A stretch of 64,000 nt of DNA from G965276765 sp965276825 (GTDB lineage Bacteria; Actinomycetota; Acidimicrobiia; Acidimicrobiales; Palsa-688). Each line of letters begins with the position of its first letter. Position 1 is the stretch's first letter. Below are positions 16,957 to 25,997 of the stretch, piece by piece. The notes beneath the pieces were generated by a model. That model did not search any database. It saw nothing but the letters and a program-made list of their open reading frames with translations, and was not told where the DNA came from. Location: NCBI GenBank assembly GCA_965276825.1, contig OZ255630.1, positions 2,790,001 through 2,854,000 on the forward strand. Direction: 5' to 3'. The position numbers were made by a program, and so were the translations under genes.

Positions 16957-18833
16957 CTTCCTCGCCCTCGCGGTGCGCCGGCTGACCCGCCGCCGGGCCG
17001 GCCCGCAGCAGCCGAGCTCACGCGGAGGGCGGCCGGCGAGATGTCCGAGGCCAGCAGCAGGGCGTCGGCGGCCATCGGCGGAGCGTACAAGAAGCCTTGG
17101 GCCAGATCGCAGCCGAGCCCGGCGATGGCGCGGTCCTGGGCCTCCGTCTCGACGCCCTCGGCGCTGACGGTGAGGCCGAGTGCGTGGCCGAGCTCGACGA
17201 TGGCCCTGACGACCTCCTCGTCGCGGGCGTCGACGCCGAGGCCGACCACGAAGGCCCGGTCGATCTTGACGGTGGTGATCGGGTACTTGCGGAGGCTCCC
17301 GAGTCCGGACCAGCCCGTGCCGAAGTCGTCGAGGGCCACGCGGACGCCGATGTCGACGAGGGTGGCGAGCGAGGCCCGCACGCCCTCGTCGGCCTCCATC
17401 AGGGTGGCCTCGGTCAGGTCGAGGCAGAGCCGGTCGGCGGGCAGCTCGGCGTCGTCGAGGCAGCGCTCGACGTGGTCGACGAGCCACGGGGCCCGCAGCT
17501 GGGCCGGCGACATGTTGACGCTCACCCGGTGGCTCGGCAGGCACGCCCCCCGGGTCCACTGGCCTTGTTGCGCGCAGGCCGTGCGCACCACCTCCGAGCC
17601 GAGCGCAACGACGAGACCGGTCTCCTCGGCGACGTCGAGGAAGTCGACGGGCGCCACCAGCGTGCCGTCCTGCGCTCGGAGCCGCACGAGGCTCTCGACC
17701 GCGACCATCCGGCCGGTCGGGACGTCGACGATGGGCTGGTAGTGGACGACGACGCGGTGCTCGTCGATGGCGGCGCGGAGTCGCTGCTCGACGTCGAGCC
17801 GGCGCCTGGCGCCGGCGAGCATCTCCGGGTGGTAGACCGCCGAACGGTTCCGCCCCGCCTCCTTGGCCGAGCACAGGGCGGTGTCGGCCTGTTGGAGCAG
17901 GACGTCGGCCCGGACGCTCGAGGCGATGGCGATGCCGACCGAGCAGCTGGCGCCGACGCGCCGGCCGTCGAGTTCGATGGGCTCGGAGACCGCGTCGTGG
18001 ACCCGGCGGGCCACGGACAGGGCAGCGGCCACGTCGCCCACCCCGACGGTCACGACGACGAACTCGTCGCCACCGAGGCGCGACACGGTGTCCGACGGGC
18101 GCACCCGGTGGCGGAGGCGCTCGGCGATGGTCGTGAGCAGCCGGTCGCCGGCGGCGTGGCCGAGGGAGTCGTTGATCCGCTTGAAGCCGTCGAGGTCGAC
18201 GCAGAGGGCGGCCACCCCGGCTCTCGGCCCCCCGGGGCCGGCCAGGGCGTCGCCCAGGTGATCGAGGAGCAGCCTCCGGTTGGGCAGGCCGGTGAGCGCG
18301 TCGTGGGTGGCCTCGTGGGCCAGGCGGGCCGCGCCCTCGACCCGGTCGGTGATGTCGACCCCGTGCAGGACGAGCCCGCCGACGGCCGGATCGTCGAGTC
18401 GCTCGACGCCGGTCATCTCGAGGTGGACCTCGGAGGCGCCGAGGAGCGCCGAGCTGCAGGTGAAGCGGACCGTGGGAGCGGTGCCATCGACCAGCTGGGC
18501 CATGGCGTCGTCGACGCCGGGCCGGTCGGCGGGGACCACGACGTCGCGCAGGGCCCGACCGACGAGCTCGCCAGGCGCGACCTCGTAGACCCGCTCGACC
18601 GAGGCGCCGACGTGGCGGATGACGCACGCAGCGTCGAGCACGAGGATGATGGCGGAGGTGTGCTCGGCGATGGCCGCATAGCAAGCGGCGTCGTCACCTG
18701 CGGCCACCGGCACGGCCCTTCGGCCGTGACCGGGTCGCCCGTCGACGGCGGCCAAGGCGCCGGAGGCGACGGCGGTCGACGCGGGGGCGGGGTGGGGACG
18801 CGGCTCGCGCCGGGTCAGGAGATGATCGTCCAC
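16953..18833 (-). CDS. PAS-GGDEF-EAL c-di-GMP signalling protein
   Basis: From a GTG at 18833 this is a soluble protein of about 626 aa. A PAS domain spans about residues 35-155 (AIAEHTSAIILVLDAACVIR, then HGVDITDRVEGAARL). The GGDEF domain keeps SRLGGDEFVVV, so cyclase activity is plausible. The EAL domain begins ESLVRLRAQDG in place of EAL, but keeps VSVNMSPAQL, LDLTEATL, DDFGTGWSGL, VKIDRAFV and SAEGVET. The start is uncertain, with no clear ribosome site. Its stop overlaps the hemD start by four bases, so the two are probably co-transcribed. Confidence 0.85.
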   Translation of the reverse strand: MDDHLLTRREPRPHPAPASTAVASGALAAVDGRPGHGRRAVPVAAGDDAACYAAIAEHTSAIILVLDAACVIRHVGASVERVYEVAPGELVGRALRDVVVPADRPGVDDAMAQLVDGTAPTVRFTCSSALLGASEVHLEMTGVERLDDPAVGGLVLHGVDITDRVEGAARLAHEATHDALTGLPNRRLLLDHLGDALAGPGGPRAGVAALCVDLDGFKRINDSLGHAAGDRLLTTIAERLRHRVRPSDTVSRLGGDEFVVVTVGVGDVAAALSVARRVHDAVSEPIELDGRRVGASCSVGIAIASSVRADVLLQQADTALCSAKEAGRNRSAVYHPEMLAGARRRLDVEQRLRAAIDEHRVVVHYQPIVDVPTGRMVAVESLVRLRAQDGTLVAPVDFLDVAEETGLVVALGSEVVRTACAQQGQWTRGACLPSHRVSVNMSPAQLRAPWLVDHVERCLDDAELPADRLCLDLTEATLMEADEGVRASLATLVDIGVRVALDDFGTGWSGLGSLRKYPITTVKIDRAFVVGLGVDARDEEVVRAIVELGHALGLTVSAEGVETEAQDRAIAGLGCDLAQGFLYAPPMAADALLLASDISPAALRVSSAAAGRPGGGSAGAPRGRGR

Positions 18834-19031
18834 GGGAGCAACGGGCCCTTTCGGCTGGGCGCGGGGGCTGGGCGCTGGTGGTCTGCGGGGCACGGGACGA
18901 CCGGGAAAACGACGACCGCGTGCGGTGCACTCGCAGGCACCGTCCGTGCGATACGGGCACCGTACCCGCTCCAACGGCCGAGTGGCCGCGAGCGCCCGCT
19001 CCTGGCCGGTGCCGGCCGGAGGGAGGAGAAG

Positions 19032-19063
19032 CAGTCGACGCTGCCGAGAGGCAGCGTCGACTG
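19032..19063 (-). terminator. Perfect 14-bp hairpin downstream of the methyltransferase gene
   Basis: A 14-bp perfect stem (cagtcgacgctgcc / ggcagcgtcgactg) closes a four-base gaga loop, about 90 bases beyond the methyltransferase stop and about 200 bases before the next gene. A T-run is absent. It is the only strong structure in the 320-base gap between 18834 and 19153, where I see no gene. Confidence 0.6.
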
Positions 19064-19153
19064 GCCGGCTGCCCCGATCCGGAGGGCCCGGAGGCCCGGG
19101 CGATCTGGCCGAGTCCCGGGTTGATCCGACCCGTCCTCTCGGCGGAACGGAAG

Positions 19154-19906
19154 CTACCAGACGGTCCGGGTCGGTCCACCCGCGGATGGCCCGGAACCGC
19201 CGGGGCCCGGGCCGACGGCGAAGAGCACGACCCCGTAGGAAAGCCCGACGACGTCGGGGTGATCGGCGAGCCAGGGATCGGCGAGGTCGGCGGGCAGCTC
19301 CATGCGCAGCACCGCCTCGAAGTCGGCTCTCGACTCGAAGCGCCAGGCGCTGGCGACCTCCTGGCGGGCGGCCTTGCGCTCGGCCCACCAGGCGTCGGTG
19401 ACGTCGGCCCGGCCCTGCCCGACGGCCAACGGGCTGGCCGCCACCAGCCGGCCGAAGTCACCGCGGCGCAGGTCGTTGTCGACCACGACGAGCCGACCGC
19501 CGGGTCGCAGGACCCGCGTGACCTCCGCCAGGCCCGGTCCGCACCCGGGCGGCCAGAAGTAGGCGAACCTGGCGTGGACCACGTCGACGCTCGCCGCGAG
19601 AAGCGGGATGTGCTCGGCCGACCCGTGGAGCACCTCGACGCGGGGGTCACGCCCCTTGGCCGCATCGAGGAGCGAAGGGTCGGGCTCCACACCGACGACC
19701 CTCGCCGCCTCGGAGGCGTAGCCGGGCAGCCAGTAGCCGCTCCCGCAGCCGAGGTCGACGATGGTCGCACCCGCCCACGGGGCCAGGGTGCGCATGGCGG
19801 CGAGGATCCGCCCTTCGGGATCGGAGGCCGCGTTCTCCAGCTCGTAGAGCTCGGCGTGGGCCGTCTGGTCGGGAGAGGGCGCGAAGTCGGGAAGCCCGCC
19901 GGTCAC
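19154..19906 (-). CDS. Class I SAM-dependent methyltransferase
   Basis: A 250-aa enzyme with motif I IVDLGCGSGYWLPGYA, the acidic ribose-binding residue in VGVEPDP, motif II DVVHARFAYFWPPG and the motif III segment EVTRVLRPGGRLVVVDND. The order is that of UbiE/Methyltransf_11-type enzymes acting on small molecules. The substrate is unknown. ATG start at 19906, with the serine hydrolase 47 bases upstream on the same strand. Confidence 0.9.
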   Translation of the reverse strand: MTGGLPDFAPSPDQTAHAELYELENAASDPEGRILAAMRTLAPWAGATIVDLGCGSGYWLPGYASEAARVVGVEPDPSLLDAAKGRDPRVEVLHGSAEHIPLLAASVDVVHARFAYFWPPGCGPGLAEVTRVLRPGGRLVVVDNDLRRGDFGRLVAASPLAVGQGRADVTDAWWAERKAARQEVASAWRFESRADFEAVLRMELPADLADPWLADHPDVVGLSYGVVLFAVGPGPGGSGPSAGGPTRTVW

Positions 19907-19953
19907 TGCGCCATCACGGTCACTCGGCCATCCCGGTCACCCCGCCATCCCGG

Positions 19954-21333
19954 TCACTGCCCGTCCGGTCGCCACCCGCCGCCCACGCCCCCCGGGACCA
20001 CGTCGCCCGGCGCGTAGGGCTGGCGCGTGAAGACGAACGAGCCCACATCGAGGTGGCTGACGTTGCCGTCCGGTCGCCTCACGACGGTCAGGGGCTCACC
20101 GGTGTGGTAGCCATCGAGCCCGATCCAGACCCCGGTCGGATCCCGGGCGAAGCGGGCGCCGCGACCGGCATCGCCGATGCCCTCGAGCACGAGGTGGTCA
20201 CCGGCGGCCCTGAGGACGTGGGGAGCAGGTCCCCAGTGCCAGGGGCCGAGGAGGTCGGCGGTGCCGTCGGGCGGGGCCGCGGGGCGCCACTCCTCGGGGA
20301 GCCTCGGCTCCTCCTCGGCGAGGATCCGCAACAGGTCGGTCCCGAGCGCGGCCCGCATGCCGGTGGTGGCGTTGGCTAAGCCCACCGCGCCGTCGCCGTC
20401 GGGGGTGCACTCGAGGAAGGCGAGGAAACCGGGCATCGAGCCGCCGTGGCCGAACGAGCGCCGGCCCTCGACGTTCCACACCTGCAACCCCAACCCGTAG
20501 GCCGCACCCCACGGCCCCTCCGTCGTCTCCGTGACGGCGCGCGGCTCACGCATCGTCGCGAGCGTCTCGGCCGACAGCAGGTCCCCGCCGTCGCCCCCGA
20601 CGAACGCCGCCCACCGGGCGAGATCCTCGACGGTGGACCACAGCTGGCCGGCGGGGGCCATCGCCCCGGCGTCGTGCTCGGGCTCGTTCAGCACCAGGTC
20701 GGACCACGGGTGCACGGCCAGGCCGGAGGCGGCCGGGGCGGCGGGTCGGGTGGTGGTCCTGCGCATCCCGAGCGGCTCGAGGAGCTCGTCACGCACGACG
20801 ACGTCCCACGGCGCGCCCCTGCGGGCCGCGACGAGCGCGCCGAGCACCCCGAAGCCGACGTTGGAGTAGTGAAACCGGCGCCCGGTCTCGAAGCGGGCGG
20901 CGTCGGAGCCGAGCGACGACGCCCCCAGCGCGGCGAAGTCGCCCCCGTCGGTCCGCTCCCACCACGGCCCTGCGGTCTCGGCCCTGATCCCCGACGACTG
21001 GGAGAGTAGGGCGCCGACGGTCAGGTCGCCGATGTCCGTGACCGCCAGCAGCGACCCGATCGGGTCGGTCAGCTCGAAGGCGCCCTCGTCACGCAGGCGC
21101 AGCACGCACACGGCCACGAAGGTCTTGGTGATGGAACCGATCCGGTACTGCACGTCCGCGCCCGAGGGGCCGCCGCCGACGCGCCCCCTCGAACCGGACC
21201 AGACCAGCTGGCCGCCACGCACCAGGCCGGCGACCACCGATGGCAACCTCCGCTCCGACTGCTCCGCCGCCAGGCGGGCACCCAGCTTCGCCGCTGTGGT
21301 CGCCGCCACACCCCGATCCTCGCGGTCCGTCAT
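19954..21333 (-). CDS. Serine hydrolase, class C beta-lactamase/PBP fold
   Basis: From the ATG at 21333 the product is 459 aa. The active-site triad of the penicillin-binding-like fold is present: SITK (Ser-x-x-Lys) in YRIGSITKTFVAV, YSN in FHYSNVGFGVLG, and HGGS (in place of KTG) in FGHGGSMPGF. The C-terminal 120 residues form a lipocalin-like beta extension common in these esterases and D-aminopeptidases. No signal peptide is visible, so the protein is probably cytoplasmic and more likely an esterase or peptidase than a resistance enzyme. Confidence 0.9.
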   Translation of the reverse strand: MTDREDRGVAATTAAKLGARLAAEQSERRLPSVVAGLVRGGQLVWSGSRGRVGGGPSGADVQYRIGSITKTFVAVCVLRLRDEGAFELTDPIGSLLAVTDIGDLTVGALLSQSSGIRAETAGPWWERTDGGDFAALGASSLGSDAARFETGRRFHYSNVGFGVLGALVAARRGAPWDVVVRDELLEPLGMRRTTTRPAAPAASGLAVHPWSDLVLNEPEHDAGAMAPAGQLWSTVEDLARWAAFVGGDGGDLLSAETLATMREPRAVTETTEGPWGAAYGLGLQVWNVEGRRSFGHGGSMPGFLAFLECTPDGDGAVGLANATTGMRAALGTDLLRILAEEEPRLPEEWRPAAPPDGTADLLGPWHWGPAPHVLRAAGDHLVLEGIGDAGRGARFARDPTGVWIGLDGYHTGEPLTVVRRPDGNVSHLDVGSFVFTRQPYAPGDVVPGGVGGGWRPDGQ

Positions 21334-21501
21334 GGCGCGGACCGTAGCAGCGCGATCTTCGCCGCCCCTCCACAATTCGCCCGTCCGCGACGCGCCGCCG
21401 GGGCGGTCGGACCGTCGCGCTCCGCGGCCGCCGCCCTCACATCTCGCGTCCGGCCAGGACTACGGTGACGCCAGGCTCGCATCGTCCCCGGGGAGGAACC
21501 G

Positions 21502-21933
21502 ATGAAGGTCGAGAACCTGCTGATGGCCAAGGGCACCGATGTCGTGACCGTCAGCCCCGACACGACCGTCAGCGAGGCGCTCGCCCTGCTCGACAACGAG
21601 GGCATCGGCGCGCTGGTCGTGTCGGAAGACGGTCGGGCGATCGAGGGCATCGTCTCCGAGCGCGACATCGTCCGCCGACTCCACCGCGACGGGGTGGCCG
21701 TGCTCGAGCGACGGGTCGCCGACGTGATGTCCGCCGACGTGATCACCTGTACGGCGGCCGACGAGCTGGCCTCGCTGATGGAGGTGATGACCGCACGGCG
21801 CGTGCGTCACGTGCCGGTCCTCGCCGGGGGCGCCCTCGAAGGCATCGTGAGCATCGGCGACGTGGTCAAGGCACGCGTGGACGAGCTCGAGGATGATCGG
21901 CGGGCGCTGCACGAGTACATCACCGCTCGCTAA
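21502..21933 (+). CDS. CBS-domain pair protein
   Basis: A 143-aa protein consisting of two CBS motifs: VSPDTTVSEALALL to GIVSERDIVRRL, then ADVITCTAADELASLMEVM to GIVSIGDVVKARV. A Bateman module of this kind binds adenine nucleotides and regulates a partner. The ATG at 21502 has a good GGAGG site. It is transcribed divergently from the serine hydrolase. Confidence 0.92.
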   Translation: MKVENLLMAKGTDVVTVSPDTTVSEALALLDNEGIGALVVSEDGRAIEGIVSERDIVRRLHRDGVAVLERRVADVMSADVITCTAADELASLMEVMTARRVRHVPVLAGGALEGIVSIGDVVKARVDELEDDRRALHEYITAR

Positions 21934-21961
21934 CCGACCGTGAGCCGCGCCGGCGCCAGCC

Positions 21962-22525
21962 GTGGCCCCTGACCCGCCTGGGGACGTCTCCTTCCGCCGC
22001 TTCCACCCCGCCGAGGCGCACCAGCTGGCCGACTTCCTCGCCGGCGAACCCTGGCCGTGGCACGCCGGCCCGCCCGCGGCGCCCGAGGCGGTCATCGGCG
22101 AGGTGGACCGGGGAGGCTACGAGAGCGAGTCGGAGCGGACCTTCTGGGTCGTCGAGGGCGACGCACCCGTCGGGATCGTCCGCGTCTTCGACATCGGCCA
22201 CGGAGACCCGATGTTCGACCTGCGCCTCACCGCCGCCGCAAGAGGCCGGGGCATCGGCACGACCGCGGTCCGCTGGTTGACGGACCACCTCTTCGACGAG
22301 CTCGCCGGGATCGACCGGATCGAGGCGACCACCCGCCAGGACAACGTGGCCATGCGCCGGGTCCTCGGACGCTGTGGGTTCGCCAAGGAGGCGCACTACC
22401 GCCGGGCGTGGTCGACCCCGTCGGGCGATCGGCTGGCTTCGATCGGCTACGCCATCCTGCGCCCCGACTGGGAGTCCGGATCGGTGACGCCGGTGGACTG
22501 GGACGACGAGCCGGGCGCCAGGTAG
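21962..22525 (+). CDS. GNAT-family N-acetyltransferase
   Basis: A 187-aa acetyltransferase with motif A RGRGIGTTAVRWL for acetyl-CoA binding and motif B NVAMRRVLGRCGF followed by the aromatic strand HYRRAW. The layout matches the RimJ/aminoglycoside-type GNATs. The GTG at 21962 follows the CBS gene by 28 bases, so they may be co-transcribed. The acceptor is unknown. Confidence 0.9.
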   Translation: MAPDPPGDVSFRRFHPAEAHQLADFLAGEPWPWHAGPPAAPEAVIGEVDRGGYESESERTFWVVEGDAPVGIVRVFDIGHGDPMFDLRLTAAARGRGIGTTAVRWLTDHLFDELAGIDRIEATTRQDNVAMRRVLGRCGFAKEAHYRRAWSTPSGDRLASIGYAILRPDWESGSVTPVDWDDEPGAR

Positions 22526-22670
22526 ACACGCCCCAACGTCCAGACCGGCGCTCTCGGTGTCACACCGGTCTGAGGTGGGGCTGCGCCCCGCCCGACACCC
22601 CTGACCCGAGCGGACCACCCCGCTGAGGGACCCGCGCCGCAGCTTCGATCGGGCGGCGACGGTCCGTGCC

Positions 22671-22792
22671 CGCCATCTCGGGGCCCTCCACGTGGGTAAC
22701 CGACGCAGACCACCCCGAGGTCACGGCCGAGCAGGCCGGCCGCCATCTCGGGGCCCTCCACGTGGGTAACCGACGCGGACCACCCCGAGGTC
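22671..22792. repeat. Two-copy 52-bp direct repeat, 70-bp period
   Basis: Positions 22671-22722 and 22741-22792 are identical except for one base (22707 against 22777). Similarity continues weakly for about 15 bases beyond each copy. The pair lies in the 290-base gap between the GNAT gene and the FAH remnant, in which I see no gene. Confidence 0.8.
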
Positions 22793-22815
22793 CCGCCCGA
22801 GCGGGCGTTGCGGGG

Positions 22816-23154
22816 TCAGGAGCGCAGGGGGCGCCGGCGAGGGTCGGTCCCGGTCGACAGCACGGCCCCGTCGGGGAACTGCTCCTCGGCGAAGAGGTGG
22901 GCGACGAGCTCGGCGGGTGGTCTGCGCAGCGCACCGGTGTCGACCTGGCCCGACCACGCCACCGTTCCCGCCCGCGCCACCTCGAGGCGGACGGCCAAGT
23001 GGCCGGCGTCGACCTCCCAGGCCGGGCGGATGCCGGTGGCGAGGGCGCACGACCCGGCATAGACCTTGGCCTGGGGCAGGTAGAGGGGGTTGTCGCCCTC
23101 GATGGACCGGGACGAGACGTCGTTGCAGACCGTCCAGCCGACGATCTCGCTCCA
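22816..23154 (-). pseudogene. C-terminal remnant of a fumarylacetoacetate hydrolase family protein
   Basis: The minus-strand frame reads IVGWTVCNDVSSRSIEGDNP, then YLPQAKVYAGSCALATGIRP. This is the conserved central and C-terminal part of FAH-family hydrolases (2-keto-4-pentenoate-type), and continues to a natural end at FPDGAVLSTGT. The N-terminal half, with the first metal ligands, is missing. At about 23154 homology stops, and the opposite strand becomes the DeoR remnant. Confidence 0.75.
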
Positions 23155-23174
23155 GCCGACCGACGGGCACCGCA

Positions 23175-23578
23175 GCGGCGCCATCCTGACGGGGGGTGAG
23201 TTCCGCACCCCGTCGGACGCGCTGGTCGGGCCGACCGCGGACGCCACCATCCGGTCCATGTACGTCGACGTGCTGTTCCTCGGCGTGCACGGCATGGACC
23301 CCGTCGCCGGCCTGACGACCCCCAACCTCTCCGAGGCGGAGACCAACCGGGCCTTCATCGCCCACGCCCGCCGCGTCGTCGTCCTGGCCGATCACACCAA
23401 GTGGCGGACCGTCGCCCTCGGCATCATGGCCCCGCTCGACCGGGCCCAGGCGGTGATCACCGACGCCGACATCACCGACGAGGGCCGCCAGGGGCTGGCC
23501 AGCCACATCGGCGACGTCCGCTTCGCCGCCGTCGGGTCCCGCGCCGGCGAGGAGCTCAACCGGTCGGCCGGGGCCTGA
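23175..23578 (+). pseudogene. C-terminal remnant of a DeoR-family repressor
   Basis: The frame reads GAILTGGEFRTPSDALVGPT, then DVLFLGVHGMDPVAGLTTPN and ARRVVVLADHTKW. This is the sugar-phosphate-sensing domain of DeoR repressors up to a natural stop. The N-terminal winged helix-turn-helix is absent. Upstream sequence in this frame is antisense to the FAH remnant. The fragment should not bind DNA. Confidence 0.75.
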
Positions 23579-23660
23579 CGACCCGTCGGGACCACCCGGG
23601 CCCCGGGGGTTAGGGTCGGCCCACGGGAGGATTCCGCCGGGGGGGAGGGAAGGGCCGGAC

Positions 23661-23990
23661 GTGCACGAGCTGTCGGTCACGCAGAGCATCGTGGATCAGG
23701 TCGCGCAGCGGTTGGAGGGCAGGCAGGTCGAGTCCGTGCAGCTCGAGATCGGAAGGCTCTCGGGCGTGGTGCCCGACTCGGTGAGGTTCTGCTTCGACCT
23801 CGTCACCGCCGGCACGGCGCTCGAGGGATCGACCCTGCAGATCGGCGAGCCCGAGGGCCGGGGTCGGTGCCGTCGGTGTGGCGACGACTTCGCCCTCGAG
23901 GACCTGATCCTCCTGTGCCCGTGTGGCAGTGCGGATGTGACCATCATCAGCGGCGACCAACTGCTGATCAAATCGGTAAAGGTGCGCTGA
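23661..23990 (+). CDS. hypA: Hydrogenase nickel-insertion protein HypA
   Basis: A 109-aa Ni/Zn protein. The N-terminal MHEL (Met1-His2) is the nickel site. The zinc domain reads CRRCGDDF, then LLCPCGSADV, so its second cysteine pair is Cys-x-Cys, not the more common Cys-x-x-Cys. HypA works with HypB to load nickel into the large subunit. The GTG at 23661 follows a G-rich ribosome site and opens the hydrogenase operon. The promoter should lie within 23579-23660. Confidence 0.93.
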   Translation: MHELSVTQSIVDQVAQRLEGRQVESVQLEIGRLSGVVPDSVRFCFDLVTAGTALEGSTLQIGEPEGRGRCRRCGDDFALEDLILLCPCGSADVTIISGDQLLIKSVKVR

Positions 23991-23992
23991 CG

Positions 23993-24796
23993 ATGTGTGG
24001 AGTTTGCGGATGCGGTGAAGGTGACCAGGCCCGACTGACGTCGATGACCGGGAGAGCCGACGAACACGGCGGCCACGACCATGCCGCCGACGACCGTGCC
24101 GCCCACGACCATGCCGGCCATGATCATGCCGGCCATGATCACGACGAGGGCAGGAACGTCGTGCTCGAGGACCGGGTGCTGGCCAAGAACGACGCCCTGG
24201 CGGCCGGCAACCGCGGCTGGCTGGAGGAGCGGGGCGTGCTGGCCGTCAACCTGATGAGCTCGCCCGGCTCCGGCAAGACCACGCTGCTCGAGCGTACGAT
24301 CCGCGACGTGGGCGGCGAGCTCTGCGTCTCGGTCATCGAGGGCGACCAGGAGACCCCGATCGACGCCGAACGGATCCGCGCCACCGGCCGGCCTGTCGTG
24401 CAGGTCAACACCGGGTCCGGCTGCCATCTCGACGCCGCCATGGTCGAGCGGGCCATGGGCCTCATCGACCCGCCCACCGGCTCGGTCGTGTTCATCGAGA
24501 ACGTGGGCAACCTCGTCTGCCCGGCGCTCTTCGACCTGGGGGAGCGGTCCCGGGTGGTGATCATGTCGGTGACCGAGGGGGCCGACAAGCCGCTGAAATA
24601 CCCGCAGATGTTCCACGGCGCCGATCTCGTCATCGTCAACAAAGCCGACCTCCTGCCGTACGTCGATTTCGACCTCTCGGCCTTCGGTGACGCCGTGCAC
24701 AAGGTCAACCCCGGGGTGGCCATCCTGGTGCTGTCCGCCACGACAGGCGCGGGCGTGGCCGCGTGGTACCACGAGCTTCGTGCGTTGAGGGGTTGA
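23993..24796 (+). CDS. hypB: Hydrogenase nickel-insertion GTPase HypB
   Basis: A 267-aa GTPase. The N-terminus MCGVCGCGEG is the high-affinity nickel motif. A His-rich stretch with repeated GHDHA follows (residues about 25-45), a nickel store. The P-loop is SSPGSGKTT. The switch segment EGDQETPIDAERI, the metal Cys-His in NTGSGCHLD, and the base motif VNKADLLP are all present. It starts two bases after hypA stops. GTP hydrolysis drives nickel delivery with HypA. Confidence 0.96.
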   Translation: MCGVCGCGEGDQARLTSMTGRADEHGGHDHAADDRAAHDHAGHDHAGHDHDEGRNVVLEDRVLAKNDALAAGNRGWLEERGVLAVNLMSSPGSGKTTLLERTIRDVGGELCVSVIEGDQETPIDAERIRATGRPVVQVNTGSGCHLDAAMVERAMGLIDPPTGSVVFIENVGNLVCPALFDLGERSRVVIMSVTEGADKPLKYPQMFHGADLVIVNKADLLPYVDFDLSAFGDAVHKVNPGVAILVLSATTGAGVAAWYHELRALRG

Positions 24797-24820
24797 CATC
24801 AGCTCGCCGCAGGGTTAGAC
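24793..24820 (+). promoter_or_regulatory. Candidate sigma-70-type promoter before hhyS
   Basis: TTGACA (24793-24798) overlaps the hypB stop. TTAGAC lies 16 bases downstream as a poor -10 match. It could give the structural genes their own promoter within the operon. The evidence is sequence match only. Confidence 0.35.
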
Positions 24821-24869
24821 CCATTTGCGGGACTTCAGCTGCAGTTCCGAGAGCCGAGGGGGACGCCAG

Positions 24870-25925
<1,056 letters not shown>

Positions 25926-25997
25926 GTGCAGACGCCGGGGCGCTCCGCCGCTCCGGCCCCCATCCCAGCCGGACCACCGACGCAGGAAAAAGGACCG

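Noticed and set aside
18834..19388. Upstream extension of the PAS-GGDEF-EAL frame
   Set aside because: The added residues are Arg-rich without domain content, and overlap the methyltransferase gene and the hairpin.
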